64,000 nt of DNA, from NCBI GenBank assembly GCA_036873755.1, contig JAVTVY010020503.1, forward strand, positions 1 to 64,000. The letters are read 5' to 3'. Made by a program: the position numbers and the translations under genes. Below are positions 42,564-54,079 of the stretch, one piece after another. How positions within the stretch are numbered: the stretch's first letter is position 1; each line of letters opens with the position of its first letter. A model generated the notes under the pieces. The model was given only the letters and a program-made list of their open reading frames with translations. It was not told where the DNA came from and did not search any database. The DNA is from Hanleya hanleyi. Its lineage: Eukaryota > Mollusca > Polyplacophora > Lepidopleurida > Hanleyidae.

Positions 42564-43955
42564 TTTTGTTTTTTGGTCGATGATATCTCATATCATTGAT
42601 GAAGAGTATGATTTAAAAATGGAGATATCGCTGATGAGCTTAACATAATCTAATACAGCGGATGGCACCCATATTGGATTATGCACATCCATAACACATA
42701 ATACATGACAACTGTCCTCTCACCAATGTCCATGCACTCCCCAAGTTTGAAGTCGATCAGTTGAATTATTCTAGAGTTGTTGTCCAGACAAGATGCAACT
42801 GCTTAAAATGCAACATCATCCAATATCGCTGGTAGATGGCAGCCAAACTGGATTATGCTCGTTCATGAAACACAATCCTAACCGGGATCTCACCAAGGTC
42901 AAGGGACTCCCCAAGTTTGAAGTACATGTAGATCAGTTGAATCGTACTCCAGCTATTGTCCGGACAAGATCAAACTGCTTAAAATCCAATGAAATCCAGT
43001 ATGGCTGATGGTGGCCATATTGGATTAAGCACGTCCTTGAAAAACAATCCTAATCCTCCTCTCAACAATGTCAAGGCACTCCCCAGGTATGAAGTAGATC
43101 GGTTGAATCGTTCTCGAGTTATTGTCCAGACAAGATTCAACTGCTTACAATCCAATATGGCTGACGGCGGCCATATTAGATTACGCACATTGCTGAAAAA
43201 CAATCCCAACCGTCCTCTCACCAATGTCAAGGCACACCCCAAATTTGAAGTTGATTGATTAAATCGTTCACGAGTTATTGTCCGGACAAGAAAATCTAAG
43301 ATCCAACTGCTTATAATCCAATATGGCTGATGGCGGCCATATTGGATTATGCACATTGCTGAAAAAAATCACAACTGTCCTTTCACCGATGTCGAGGCAC
43401 TCCCCAAGTTTGAAGTAGATCAGTTGAATCATACTCCAGTTATTGTCCGGACAAGATCAAACTGCTTAAAATCCAATGAAATCCAGTATGGCTGATGGTG
43501 GCCATATTGGATTAAGCACGTCCTTGAAAAACAATCCTAATCCTCCTCTCAACAATGTCAAGGCACTCCCCACATATGAAGTAGATCAGTTGAATCGTTT
43601 TCGAGTTATTGTCCGGACAAGATCCAACTGCTTATAATCCAATATGGCTGACGGCGGCCATATTAGATTACGCATATTGCTGAAAAACAATCCCAACCGT
43701 CCTCCCACCAATGTCAAGGCACACCCCAAGTTTGAAGTTGATCGGTTAAATCGTTCACGAGTTATTGTCTGGACAAGAAAATCTAAGATCCAACTGCTTA
43801 GAATCCAAAATGGCTGACGGCGGCCATATTGGATTACGCACATTGCTGAAAAACAATCCCAACCGTCCTCTCACTAATGTCAAGGCACACCCCAAGTTTG
43901 AAGTTGATCGGTTGAATCGTTCACGAGTTATTGTCCGGACAAGAAAATCTTACGG
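42564..43955. repeat. ~160-bp satellite with 488-bp higher-order unit
   Basis: Eight monomers marked by GGCCATATTGGATTA-type sites at ~42669, 42838, 43011, 43168, 43335, 43499, 43656 and 43824. Monomers 3-5 and 6-8 repeat as trimers 488-489 bp apart. Each contains CACTCCCCAAGTTTGAAGT and GAGTTATTGTCCGGACAAGA. ORFs across it follow the repeat. The array is cut by the next LINE. Confidence 0.88.
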
Positions 43956-44069
43956 AATTACGTACACCGGTGTTTCTAAGTCCCCCCTACTAAGTAGTTC
44001 CGGATTAATCTATATCATACCACCAGCAGTGTAGCGATCAACGGCCGCGGCCTAGATCAGTTTATCACC

Positions 44070-45281
44070 ATGCATATGCCTGAAATACTGAAGATTACAG
44101 AGAGTACCCCCAATACAGAAGATATTAACAATAAGATCAGGTCATTCTGCCAAGTTTATCTCGAAAAGGAGAAGACTGACATCCAGACAGATAAGCATGT
44201 GCGCAAACCTATACCAGAGAAGCAAACTGCGACCCCTGTGAATTACTTAGGAAATCTGAACCTATTATCCAGATCCGTGGATGTTCAGCCAACTCGTGCA
44301 GCAGTATATGCAACCGATGTCACATTGGACACCAGTATTTTCCAACCAATCACATCTGGCACTACCCTCCAACAGACAAGTAATCATGAAACCCTACATG
44401 TACCCCCTGCCTGTTCATCCAACGACAATATTCCAAGCAGGTCAGATGGGCAAGACTGTGAACTGGAAAGAAGACTACCACTACAGCAAGCAGCTCAGGA
44501 AAATCAAACTCGCCAGGACAATATGCAGGACTCTTCCATACCAGGAACTGCCCTACAGCTGCAGAATAATATCCAGTCCCCGCCAGTACCAGCTGTGCCA
44601 CTCTATGTACCCCCACATGCCAGACGTTCGCCCAGTGGCAAAATCATGCTTTCCCAGCAGTTCACCCGCAGGCCTATCAATATTGACAATAACACCTTAG
44701 TAAAACTGTGCCCTAGCATCCCTCAGATGAACCAAATGGTGATTGACATGGACATCAACAGACATGATGAGAGCCACGAAGGAGAACAGGACCCAGCCCT
44801 GATATGCCCTGTCTGTGCCAGAAACGTCCAGGGAACCACTACATGGTGTGATACATGTAATCTCTGGATACATCAAATCTGTGAAGGCCTCACGGACGAA
44901 CAGCTTCAAAGACTTCAACAATCTGATCAAGAATATCAGTGTCATGGCTGCTCTGGTGCCCAAGACCAACTGTTCCCTCCATCAGAGCAACAACCAACTG
45001 CAGGCATGAGATGCAACACAGACAGTAGACCAAACCAATGCCAAACCATAGTAAACGCACCAACAAATGACAGACCAAGTAATGATTCCCAGAGACCAGT
45101 GAGGAATGCACTTGTGTCTAGAAGTCTGAATTCGTCAAGTACCAACCAGGGAAGATCAAGTCCTCAGCATGGCAGACCTGTAGTGCCTGGGCCTCCAGCA
45201 GCTGAACAAGTTTTTTCCACAGCGAATAACCCCAGACAGAATCAACAACTACAGTCACTTGATCTTCTCGCAAGACGCTGA
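44070..45281 (+). CDS. LINE ORF1 with PHD-type zinc finger
   Basis: 403 codons from ATG at 44070. Residues 1-245 are Gln/Thr/Pro-rich and look disordered. Residues ~246-294 form a PHD-like finger: CPVC, then CDTC, WIHQIC and CHGC (Cys4-His-Cys3 spacing). The remainder is Gln/Asn/Ser-rich. PHD fingers occur in ORF1 of some non-LTR elements and may contact chromatin or act in RNP assembly (inference). The frame is intact although ORF2 is not. A coiled coil just downstream (45350-45625) is probably its original continuation. Confidence 0.8.
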   Translation: MHMPEILKITESTPNTEDINNKIRSFCQVYLEKEKTDIQTDKHVRKPIPEKQTATPVNYLGNLNLLSRSVDVQPTRAAVYATDVTLDTSIFQPITSGTTLQQTSNHETLHVPPACSSNDNIPSRSDGQDCELERRLPLQQAAQENQTRQDNMQDSSIPGTALQLQNNIQSPPVPAVPLYVPPHARRSPSGKIMLSQQFTRRPINIDNNTLVKLCPSIPQMNQMVIDMDINRHDESHEGEQDPALICPVCARNVQGTTTWCDTCNLWIHQICEGLTDEQLQRLQQSDQEYQCHGCSGAQDQLFPPSEQQPTAGMRCNTDSRPNQCQTIVNAPTNDRPSNDSQRPVRNALVSRSLNSSSTNQGRSSPQHGRPVVPGPPAAEQVFSTANNPRQNQQLQSLDLLARR

Positions 45282-45349
45282 CTGACAAGGAGAAACATCT
45301 GAATAATTGGGGAAAAACACTAAAGAAGAAACAATTTGAACTGACAAAT

Positions 45350-46091
45350 GTGGAGAAGCAATTAACTACGGCCAAATCAAAGATAATCTCCCTTGAATTT
45401 CAACTAGAGGATGCAGAGAAAACAATCCAGCTTCTGCGTACAAATTTACTTCTTGCTCAGAGTGAGAAATCTGACCGCACTGTTCGTGAGGATGAGCAGA
45501 TGAAAAACTCAGACTCACCCTACACATGGAAATTCATATATCAGCCAAGCAAAACAGCTGGAGGACAGACTACAGTTGGAACAATTGAAGACAAGAAGAT
45601 CTCGGCTAGAGCGAAACAGTGGTAACCAAGGTCTACTACAATCTCCAGCCTGCTCGCCATTTCAACATCCTATGATGATTCCACCGATGATGTGCCCGCC
45701 AAATTCGTACTTCCTTCCACCCATGCCAACAGTCGCACCGCAATACCATCATACCATGCCTAACCAACAGTCTCCTCCGACCAATCAGTATCCTCACCAC
45801 CAAGGCCCTAGAAACCGAGCTGCCAAACGAAAAGGCAAACCCCAGCATCATAACGTTGAAGAAAGTGCCATCAATCACAGTCAAACTCATGTAGTCCAAC
45901 CAATCAAGGCAAAAGGCTGTGATCTACAGCGACCCAGCGTCACCCTCACTCCAGGTGGTACCATGCCTCCTGCAAATAGCCATACAAACTACCTCAGTAT
46001 TGAACCTGATGAAGCCACTATAAACCAACCGTGCAAACCTGTCCAGCAGTCTTTTTTAGGAGTGCGCCCGGTAACAAACTGTCCTCCCTAG
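45350..46091 (+). pseudogene. LINE coiled-coil and Pro/Gln-rich linker
   Basis: 45350-45625 encodes a Lys/Glu/Leu coiled coil (EFQLEDAEKTIQLLRTNLLLA). 45576-46091, in another frame, encodes a Pro/Met/His/Gln-rich segment with a basic patch (RNRAAKRKGKPQHH). They link ORF1 to the endonuclease and are split by a frameshift. Confidence 0.65.
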
Positions 46092-47166
46092 CAGATACAT
46101 GTGTTGCAGATGAGACGTCTACAGATACTATCATCAAAGAGACACCTACAGTTACTACCATCAAATTGGCTACACTCAACGTTGAAAATTTCTACACAAA
46201 CAAAGCTTATCTTGACAAAGTTGTCCAACAGATGGATATTGTTGCCATCCAAGAACATTGGCTATATAGCTTCGAAAGACAAAAACTTGAACAGTACTGT
46301 GAGGACGAAAACTGCTCTGTCTTCATCAAATGTGTCGACGATGATGATCCTATCTCCCCAATTCAACGACCAAGAGGCAAGGGAGGCGTCGCCCTCATTT
46401 AGAAAAAGGAGATGGACTCTCTCATTGAAAAGATTCCTGGCGGTGGAGACAGAGTGTGTGCAATAATCCTCAAAACGGGAAAGACAGACTGCTGTATCAT
46501 TAATGTGTACCTACCCTGCAGAGGTTCCAGTCAGGCAGAAGAAAACTTTCAAAATATCCTTGATGAAGTAAGAGAAATAACCCTGAAGTATGCTCCAGTT
46601 GCTCATATTGTCCTCCTAGGGGACATGAATGCATCCCTCCTCAGATCTCCGCCATTAGCAAGAGACCGCAGCTTTGCCAAATTCTGTGGCGACCTTGCCC
46701 TTGGAATTGCCAATGACTACCCAAAAGACCTTACTTACCACCATGCCGGGGGTAAATCCAGCATCGATTATATCCTCCAATCAGTCAACCAGCTGGTAAC
46801 GAATATCCGTGTTTCAGTCATGATCCGTGTAATACTTCACCGCATAGTTTAGTGTCCGCGACAATGGACATCTCCTCTGCTCCACCACCCGAGCGATCAG
46901 AGAATCCAGTGCTGAAGTGCCACAGACCGATAAACTGGGACAAAGTTGATGTGACCAAATATCAAGAACTATTAGAGGAACGACTTGATATCATGATTGA
47001 TACTACCTCCTTGGCCACCATTGAACTTACAGTCGACAACATCAGCAATATCCTGACAGAAACAGCCAATGAGTGTGCGCCAGCACGGAAGATCATTAAA
47101 AAATCAAAAAAACTACTGAGCCCGGAACTAAACAAACTGTTAAAGATTAGCAAGCAAGCCTTTTAG
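46092..47166 (+). pseudogene. LINE APE endonuclease and linker
   Basis: KLATLNVENF, IVAIQEHWL, GGVALI, then TAG at 46400-46402, then the same frame with INVYLP, HIVLLGDMNASL and SSIDYIL. A frameshift near 46815 leads to the FSHDP (SDH-like) block and the following linker, which ends at TAG 47164-47166. All APE catalytic blocks are recognisable. Confidence 0.82.
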
Positions 47167-47220
47167 GAGTGAAAGTGTAGCGGGAGACCTACTAACCCGG
47201 ACAACGCAGCATATCAACAT

Positions 47221-47635
47221 ATGATATCAAAGAAGAGAGACTTTAGAAGAGCACAAAGACAAGGGGCTGCTATGAACAGAGACGAACTCTATATAACCAT
47301 TATGAGGGCATCGACCTACAACCAAAAACTGTTCTATCAACTAATAAGGCGCCAGAGAAGCACAGGGAGACGTAAACTCTCTGAGTTAGTGATAGACGAC
47401 CTGCATCTGTCCCATCCTGACGACATCCGGGAAGGTTGGGCCAATTATTTCGAACAGTTGGCCCAGCCCCTCGACAACACCATCTTTGACGAAAAATACA
47501 ACCACCAAATAGAGCTAAACAGACTACTTATACAGAAGATCTGCCGAGAAACCAAAAGTATTCCCCCCACTGTCAACGAAAGCCAAGTTGCCGAGGTGGT
47601 AGCAGGTATGAACAAGAGCCCAAGGGGCTTCAATA
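47221..47635 (+). pseudogene. LINE RT N-terminal region
   Basis: Basic pre-RT linker (KKRDFRRAQRQGA...YNQKLFYQLIRRQR) running to VAEVVAGMNKSP, just before the first RT motifs. It is cut at 47635 by a TA-flanked insertion and resumes at 49753 with NGKAADESGIS. Confidence 0.8.
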
Positions 47636-49752
47636 TACGCCCGTATATCTGGAATTACACTGGTCTGAATTTCTAGATTGTTAATGGCCTTGATCCGAAT
47701 TGGTAGCTAGCAATCCAGAGAAAGGTCTACGATTTTATGCTTCTGAGAATGTTACATCACATCTTATATTGAATGATAAACTAAAATGGGCTGAACTCTT
47801 GGTAACTAGGTGACCTTGAAACAAGAGTCGAGAGCTCACATCTCCCACACTGAAATCGACAATAGTCAAACACAAGAAAATAGTAGTTTTCTTTCAAATG
47901 GATTCCTTTCAGGCGAGAAAATTTTCCATGAAGGTAGAAGGATGTGAAGAAAGTGATGAAGTAAACCTTTGTTCTTGAGTTAATAAACAGGTATAAAGTT
48001 CATAAAGGACCCCTCTCCCCATTAAATTAGTAAATGTACGGTTTTTATTTCACAACAATTTAAGTAAATGTAGCCATTTCTTACATGTATCAAACATGAG
48101 ACAACTCCACAGGACAAATGCCATATACATGTAGGGGAGACAAGTCTGAATATTCCAACCTAACACATATAGGCAGCTAAACTTGACTTTTGACAAATTG
48201 ATCTCTCTTTGCAATGCGAGTAAGCTATACCCAAAGTTTGGTATCAATCCATACCTTGAAACTAGAGATATCGCATGGACAACTAATGTTAATGGGTGAA
48301 TGGACAGAATGCAACATCGCATTACATGATCTCGTCTTCGACAGGTATATGAAAATGTGACTTTTAATGATTTCTTGAGTTTGGGGTCACAGTGACCTTG
48401 ATCTTTGACCCACATTTTGGTATGTAACACATCATGTCCCTCTAATGTATCTACTGGCACAAAAAGGTTATTTTTAAGGATTTCAAATTTTTGGGTCACA
48501 GTGACCTTGACCTTTAATCTTGACCTACATTTTGGTACACGACACATTGTCTTCCCTCAATATCTCAATCATCTTCACAAGTCCAGGTAAATCCTAAATC
48601 CTTGGAGAGGGTTTACCTTGACATTTTTGGTCTTTCGAATGAGTTCTCGAGTCGACGCCTCCATTATACAATCTCGTACATTCATCCACCGCGCTTGTTT
48701 TGAATAAGCATGTCGGTATCCCAAGCTTGCGGTTTTTGCTTTGACTTCCGATGTTGATTTCAACTTGACATCAAAGCAGTCGAGTCCGCAATGAAATTCA
48801 ATCCTGTCATATCTCATACCTAGCAGCGGATTGGCCTAATCAACTGGCTTAGCGCGTTCACTGATTGGGTTGATTTAGAGGAAACCTCTTGATCTATTTA
48901 TATCCAGAACTCATATGGGTAACTAACCAAGCCAGTCGATCGATACACTGGCTCGCGAGGATGTGTATCAATGGACACAAAAAAATCATGATTTTTAACA
49001 ATTTCATGATTTTGGGGGTCACAGTGACCTTGATCTTCGGCCATTTTGGTATGTGACAAATCGTGTCCCCCTCATATATCTACTGACACAAAAAAAACAG
49101 TTATTTTTAATAATTTCCTGATTTTGGGGTCAGTGACCTTTGACCTTCGACCCTGACCTATATTTTGGTATGCGACACCTCGTTTCCCCCTATTGAATCC
49201 ACTCACAAAAAATTAGAATTTTTTTATGATTTCCTGATTTTCCGTGACACTGACCTTTGACCTCTGATCTCGACCTACATTTTGTATGCAACACATCGTT
49301 CCCCCCTAGGGCATCCACTCACTAAAAATTAGAACTGTAGATAGAAAACTGTCAATGATCAATGATTTCCTGATTTTAGGCAACAGTGACCTTTGACCTC
49401 TGACCCTGACCTCAATTTCGGTACGCGACACATCGTCTCCACCTAGCGTATCCACTCACAAAAAATTGCAACTGTGGATAGAAAACGTTCACAGATATAG
49501 ATCGGACACGAACACTTCAGTGATTTCCTGTTTTTTAGGCCAGTGACCTTTGACCTCTGACCTTGACCTTCAATTTGGTACGCGACACATCGTCTCCCCG
49601 TAGGGTATCCACTCACCAAAAATTCAAACTGTAGATAGAAAACTGTCCCAGATATAGACCGGACACGAGGGACGGACAGACGGACGGACGGATGGACGGA
49701 CAGACGGACGGAAACCGCCATCACATAATACGTCCGCCTTTTGGCGGGCGTA
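47636..49752. mobile_element. 2.1-kb TA-flanked insertion with DR1-like repeats
   Basis: Ends TACGCCC and GGGCGTA, with TA on both sides (47634-47635, 49753-49754). The inner part has five or more ~110-150 bp repeats, each with GTGACCTTTGACCT-type sequence and CGACACATCGT...TATCCACTCAC, then a GGAC microsatellite (49670-49720). No transposase. It splits the LINE RT frame, so it is younger than the LINE. Confidence 0.8.
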
Positions 49753-49754
49753 TA

Positions 49755-50440
49755 AAAATGGCAAAGCAGCTGACGAATCAGGGATATCGGCCGAACACCT
49801 TAAAAATGGTGGATCAAAGATCATCGAAATACTCACAAAATTGCTCAACAGTCTATTTAAACTGGGAAAAGTGCCGGAACAGTTCAAACATGGTCTGATC
49901 ACACCAATCTACAAGAAGCATGGTAAGCCACTAATGAACCCGGATTCGTATAGGAGAATAACTGCGACCAGCATAATTGGTAAAGTCGCTGAAGCTAAAG
50001 ACCAAAAGAAACCATTGTGTGCTGCCTTCATCGATGCATCTAAGGCGTTCGACGTTGTCTGGCACGATTCTCTGCTAGAAAAATTCCACCACTTAGGAAT
50101 TACCAACCAAAACTGGAGCTTCCTCGACAACTGGTACACCAAACTCAATTCCCAGGTCAGATGGGAGGGATCGTTATCCAGGCCTTTTATGGAGCGCCAA
50201 GGTGTCCGCCAGGGTGGAGTTTGGTCTACAAAGTTTTCCTCAATCCCCTGTTGAACACTATATCCACCCACAGAACTGGACTGAAAATTGGCTCCATTCA
50301 TTGTGGAGCTATCGCACTGGCAGACGACCTAGTGTTCCTGTCCGACTCAGTAGTCGACTTACAAGTGCTGCTCAACATCCAGGATACATATGCTGGAAAG
50401 CAACGTTACCTGGTTAGTGATTCCAAGACAAGACTATGAC
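49755..50440 (+). pseudogene. LINE reverse transcriptase catalytic region
   Basis: GLITPIYKKHGKP..NPDSYRRI, then ~40-50 residues missing after SIIGKVAE (the usual first RT helix and GF motif), then AAFIDASKAFDVVWH, RQGVRQGG, a frameshift near 50220, and AIALADDLVFLS with the catalytic Asp pair retained. Confidence 0.85.
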
Positions 50441-50568
50441 TCTAAATCAACCCAAACAGAAACAGGAGCTCACCATGACACTTAATGACAATCTGATTGA
50501 AGAGACAACAGAGTATGAACATGTGGATGTAAAAAGGACCTTGCTTAAAAAGTGTCACCGCTAATGTT

Positions 50569-51534
50569 GTGAATAAAATTCAGATGGCAAGACGCACTAC
50601 ATATGCGCTCATGAGCTCCGGGCTTCACGGGTTTAACGGAGTCAACCCGATGGTCTCTTTCAAGATGTGGAATACCTACGTCCTACCACGGTTACTGTAT
50701 GGTTTGGACAGTGTCGTCCTCAAACGTGCTGACATTAATCTCCTGGAAAATCACCACAAACAGTTACTGAGGCAAATACAACACTTCCCAGAAAGAACTG
50801 CCACCGAAGGACTGTACATACTCCTGGGAGCTCTGCCAATTGAGGCCGAACTGCATAAACGCAAGCTCATCATGCTGGGTAACATTCTCCGACAATCAAG
50901 CATCGAAAGAGATCTGGCCATCCGACAGCTCGCCATCAAGGAGTTAAGTTCAAAGAGTTGGTTCATCGAAGTACAACACATCCTCCACAAGTACGATCTA
51001 CCTTCTGCTCATGATCTACTACAATGTATGCCAATACCTCAACAAAGACAGCTTGAAAAGTAGTAATCCGCATGCATGCTGGTCAAGTGTTGGGTTTGAC
51101 AAGGTGAATGTGAAAAAAAGCAGGCATCAAGGCAACTCATGTTAGGGGTCTATGTTCTCCAGGAAAACAGATCAAGATTCAATCAGTTTCAAGTCAGTGA
51201 CATATGCCCATTTTGCCAACATGAACCAGAAAATATTATTCACTTTCTGCTGACCTGTAAAACACTTGAAGAAACCAGAAAGCCATTCATCCAGAGCTTA
51301 CAATCAAAGATCATGGACACTCTTGGAGCAGCTTGTGCTTGTTGGCATAAGCTGCTCCACTCGCCAACATTATTAGTCCAGCTCATCACTGTTCAACCTT
51401 CATCGAGATACAGGCATGTATCGAATCTACAGGTGTATTATGCGCCCTGGAGTCCATCAGCAGAGGATTGTGCTATGCTTTACACAGCCAGAGATGTCAA
51501 ACTCTGGGGATTAATCTTCCACCGTGAGGTGTAA
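50569..51534 (+). pseudogene. LINE ORF2 C-terminal region
   Basis: Frame 50569-51063 carries the thumb-like region (MWNTYVLPRLLYGLDS, HHKQLLRQIQHFPERT). A stop at 51061-51063 is followed by 51139-51534 with CPFCQHEPENIIHFLLTC, a CCHC-like knuckle. Confidence 0.82.
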
Positions 51535-51672
51535 TATATGGTGCTCCATTTTGCGTATCGCGTTATCCGCGCTGCGTGTATATTATTGGACTGTATAACA
51601 TGTGATTACACGTTCTTACGTGGTTCTCCAGATACTGGAGGAAAGTAACTGAACTGAACTGAACTGAGTAGC

Positions 51673-51794
51673 GGGGGACAAAAAGTTAACCGGACACCGA
51701 CACCGCCACTTTCCCCCTCTCTCCCACTTTCCCCCTCTCTCTCCCAATACCTCGCCTACTTCGTATACGGCGAGCTAAAAAGGCGTAAGCACAT
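51673..51794. other. CT-rich spacer
   Basis: CACTTTCCCCCTCTCTCCC repeats twice. No gene seen. Confidence 0.5.
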
Positions 51795-51990
51795 AGCTGT
51801 CGTTCAGCGCACACTGCAAGATTTCTTCCACGCATGTCCAAAATTATCAAACACGTTGGATATTTTCCTCTGGGGCACGAATGACCAAAAACTTTCATAA
51901 ATTTGCCCGCACACTGAAGCTATCTGCTTACGCCATCGTGCATGAATGAAAATTGGCTAAGCATATAACTCGATCCAGTGGGCGCCGGGC
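51795..51990. mobile_element. ~190-bp MITE, copy 2 (inverted)
   Basis: Reverse-complement relative of 33997-34168: CAGCGCACACTGCAAGATTTC at one end and CCAGTGGGCGCC near the other, with AAATTATCAAACACGTTGGATA inside (in substance). Confidence 0.7.
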
Positions 51991-52257
51991 TTAAAGTGCA
52001 CTTCGCAGTAAACTCGTAGCCAAACGTGGACATAGGTTGGTTCAGGACTAGAAGGTGATCATGTTATAGTGTAACATTCATGACTCAAATTTAAGATCGA
52101 CATTAGGGGAAATTTCTGGCCTAGAACAGATATAAGTATAAGCCTACACGAGAAAAGCGGTCATCGGTCATCTTTCATATGATTTCAAATTACATCAACC
52201 CAAAAATGTCTTTCTACGAAAATGACAATTATTTCAAAGTTGCTGTTTGTATCACAG

Positions 52258-52263
52258 TTTATT
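52258..52263 (-). promoter_or_regulatory. HDDC2 poly(A) signal
   Basis: AATAAA on the minus strand, 67 nt after the HDDC2 stop codon. The 3' UTR would end near 52240. Confidence 0.65.
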
Positions 52264-52329
52264 TCAGATTCTTTGTACATATATATATTTATATGAGGCA
52301 ACAACATCATAAGGTAGGAATGTAGAACC

Positions 52330-52418
52330 CTACTTTGGTGGGTCTTCAGTCTGTGTTTTGTTTCGTATATCTTCCAATTCAGCCACCCAACTCTGTACCA
52401 CAGGCGTTTGAAATTTAC
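52330..52418 (-). CDS. HDDC2: HDDC2 last coding exon
   Basis: 89 coding nt ending at TAG (52330-52332). The acceptor is TTTCTTTTCCAG before 52418. With the single G left by the preceding exon it gives G-KFQTPVVQSW and on through VAELEDIRNK to a short polar tail of 28 residues. This matches the end of animal HDDC2, which also has GKF, a hydrophobic helix and an acidic ELE motif after the DST segment. The phase (1 nt + 89 nt) closes exactly on the stop. A longer minus-strand ORF over the same bases is in the wrong frame. Confidence 0.88.
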
Positions 52419-52421
52419 CTG

Positions 52422-53105
52422 GAAAAGAAATACTGAGAAATAACATGAATGCATGTAGACTGGTTAGCTCCTCATTATGTCCATGCGCTAGAGGTAACAA
52501 ACCACTAAAAAACAGCCTTACTTAATATGTAGTAAATCGGCTGCGCACATCTTGAAATAACTATATTCCCTAATATTCGCTGCCACAAATGACCCACCAA
52601 GCCAGGTAGCCGGACTTTCCCGCTCAAACATATAAAAAATTCAGCATACATCCGCCACTATTTTTTCGAGCAACAGCTGCCAGACATTAGGTCATTCCGC
52701 CCGACACAATCACAGGTAATATGCCAGGCGGGCAATCATACTGGCCCCAAGTTTTTCCCTATTAAAATCATTTTAAAATTTTAATGTGTTGAATATTATA
52801 GAAACATTTTAAAATATATCACTAACCCATTTCTCGCCCAGTCAGTTAATAACCAATCAAATCTCACCAGAAGTTAAGTCCTGCTTATATTCTTAGGTCC
52901 AAAAAAAAAAATCAATGGTGGTTTGTGACCTAGCCATGGTTACCGCCGGCATCATTCTCCACATTTGCGGAATGCATCACGTCTGAATTAAACACCCACA
53001 TACCCGGAGAATGAACAATCATGTACCAATGAACTGCGATAAAAAATCAGGCTGCTGGAATTCTCAGGCAATAGAATTTGAATTCGAATTCAGTCCGTAT
53101 CGGAA
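52422..53105. other. HDDC2 last intron, proximal part
   Basis: No gene or clear repeat. AT-rich, with an A10 run near 52899. Confidence 0.5.
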
Positions 53106-53107
53106 GC

Positions 53108-53170
53108 CGTCGCTATATAGCTGAAATATTGCTGAACACGATGTTAAACCTTAATTCGTTCTCTCTCTTT
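53108..53170 (+). mobile_element. SINE 3' tail fragment
   Basis: GTCGCTATATAGCTGAAATATTGC and GATGTTAAACCTTAATTCG (in substance) followed by a TCTCTC tract. Same family as 17446-17535. Confidence 0.7.
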
Positions 53171-54075
53171 CCAATCTCAACATGAATTGCAGGCAAGCAC
53201 CTAAAAGGTGCGTGGACCCCTCAGCCTGTTTTTTTTTAGTCAAGTAGGATCAGGGCTGCATCTAGAGCCAGTTTAGTTTTGGAAAACATATGGGCACCCA
53301 AAACTCAAATGAAACAAAAAACTCAAGTGTTGTTTTTGTTCAATTTGAAAAGATTTCTGAAGGAAATACTCCTAGAAAAAGCTTCTGGAAGCCTCAATAT
53401 CGATCCGATTGCATAGCTGGGTATTGAATTTCATGTTAATAAACCTCTGTTTTGTGATTGATCACAGGCTCTTTGCGCCGAAATTCACTTAAAAAATTGG
53501 ACCCTCAATAATGAATTACCAAAAGGAACTGGGAGTTTGGGATCGGAACCTGCAAAAAATCCCTGGATACCGTATATAACAGACTTCGGTTTCACGCGAG
53601 TGGTGTGCTGGGATTACAGCATGCAAGGAAGTGTAGCTTTATCAGTGGCAATTTATGCATTGCACAAGTGTGATAACAAGTAAACACACTTATTGACACA
53701 GGCCCACCCTTATCATTATTTTGGGGGGGGGGGGCATAAGCTCCAGGTATGCAAACTGATTCAAAATTGCACACAGTCAGGCTAAAAATGGGCTCTCCTA
53801 ATCACTCGTTTTACATAATTTCCAAGGTACAGTAACATGTTTGGCATGTTTGGTGACAAAAATTGAAGCATTATGTTGTACCAGTTAAATGTGTGGACAC
53901 AAATATGGTTCATGCAAAAGTTTTAGAATAAATCATATGATGTAGAATAGAATGATTTAATAGCAAAATTTAAGAAAAATGTTGTCCTTCATTCAATGAG
54001 AATCATGAATGGACCAGGCTTTCTTTTATCAGGGAACCTTCAAAATTCACAACGAAACATGCAACCAAGGGTTCC
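53171..54075. other. Intronic DNA with repeat fragments
   Basis: 53188-53230 repeats the CACCTAAAAGGTGC...CCCCTCAGCC motif of ~36010. 53890-54010 is a third, partial copy of the 40860/41740 repeat. A G11 run is near 53725. No exon recognised. Confidence 0.55.
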
Positions 54076-54079
54076 CGAT

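Larger units (their letters stand above)
43980..51672 (+). mobile_element. Degenerate LINE with PHD-finger ORF1
   Basis: 5' end after ~43955; 3' end a tandem ACTGA tail at 51645-51668. Order: ORF1 with PHD finger, coiled coil and Pro-rich part, APE endonuclease, RT, C-terminal CxxC...H...C. Excluding the 2.1-kb nested insertion it is ~5.6 kb. Stops, frameshifts and an internal RT deletion show it is dead. It differs from the minus-strand LINE in ORF1 domain and tail. Confidence 0.88.

Noticed and set aside
42793..44034. ORFs with repeated NMADGGHIGLRTLLKNNP-type peptides
   Set aside because: These are translations of the satellite monomers, open on both strands.
52185..52454. 89-codon minus-strand ORF over the HDDC2 last exon
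   Set aside because: The HDDC2 reading uses another frame that joins the upstream exon exactly and matches the family. This ORF runs through the splice acceptor.
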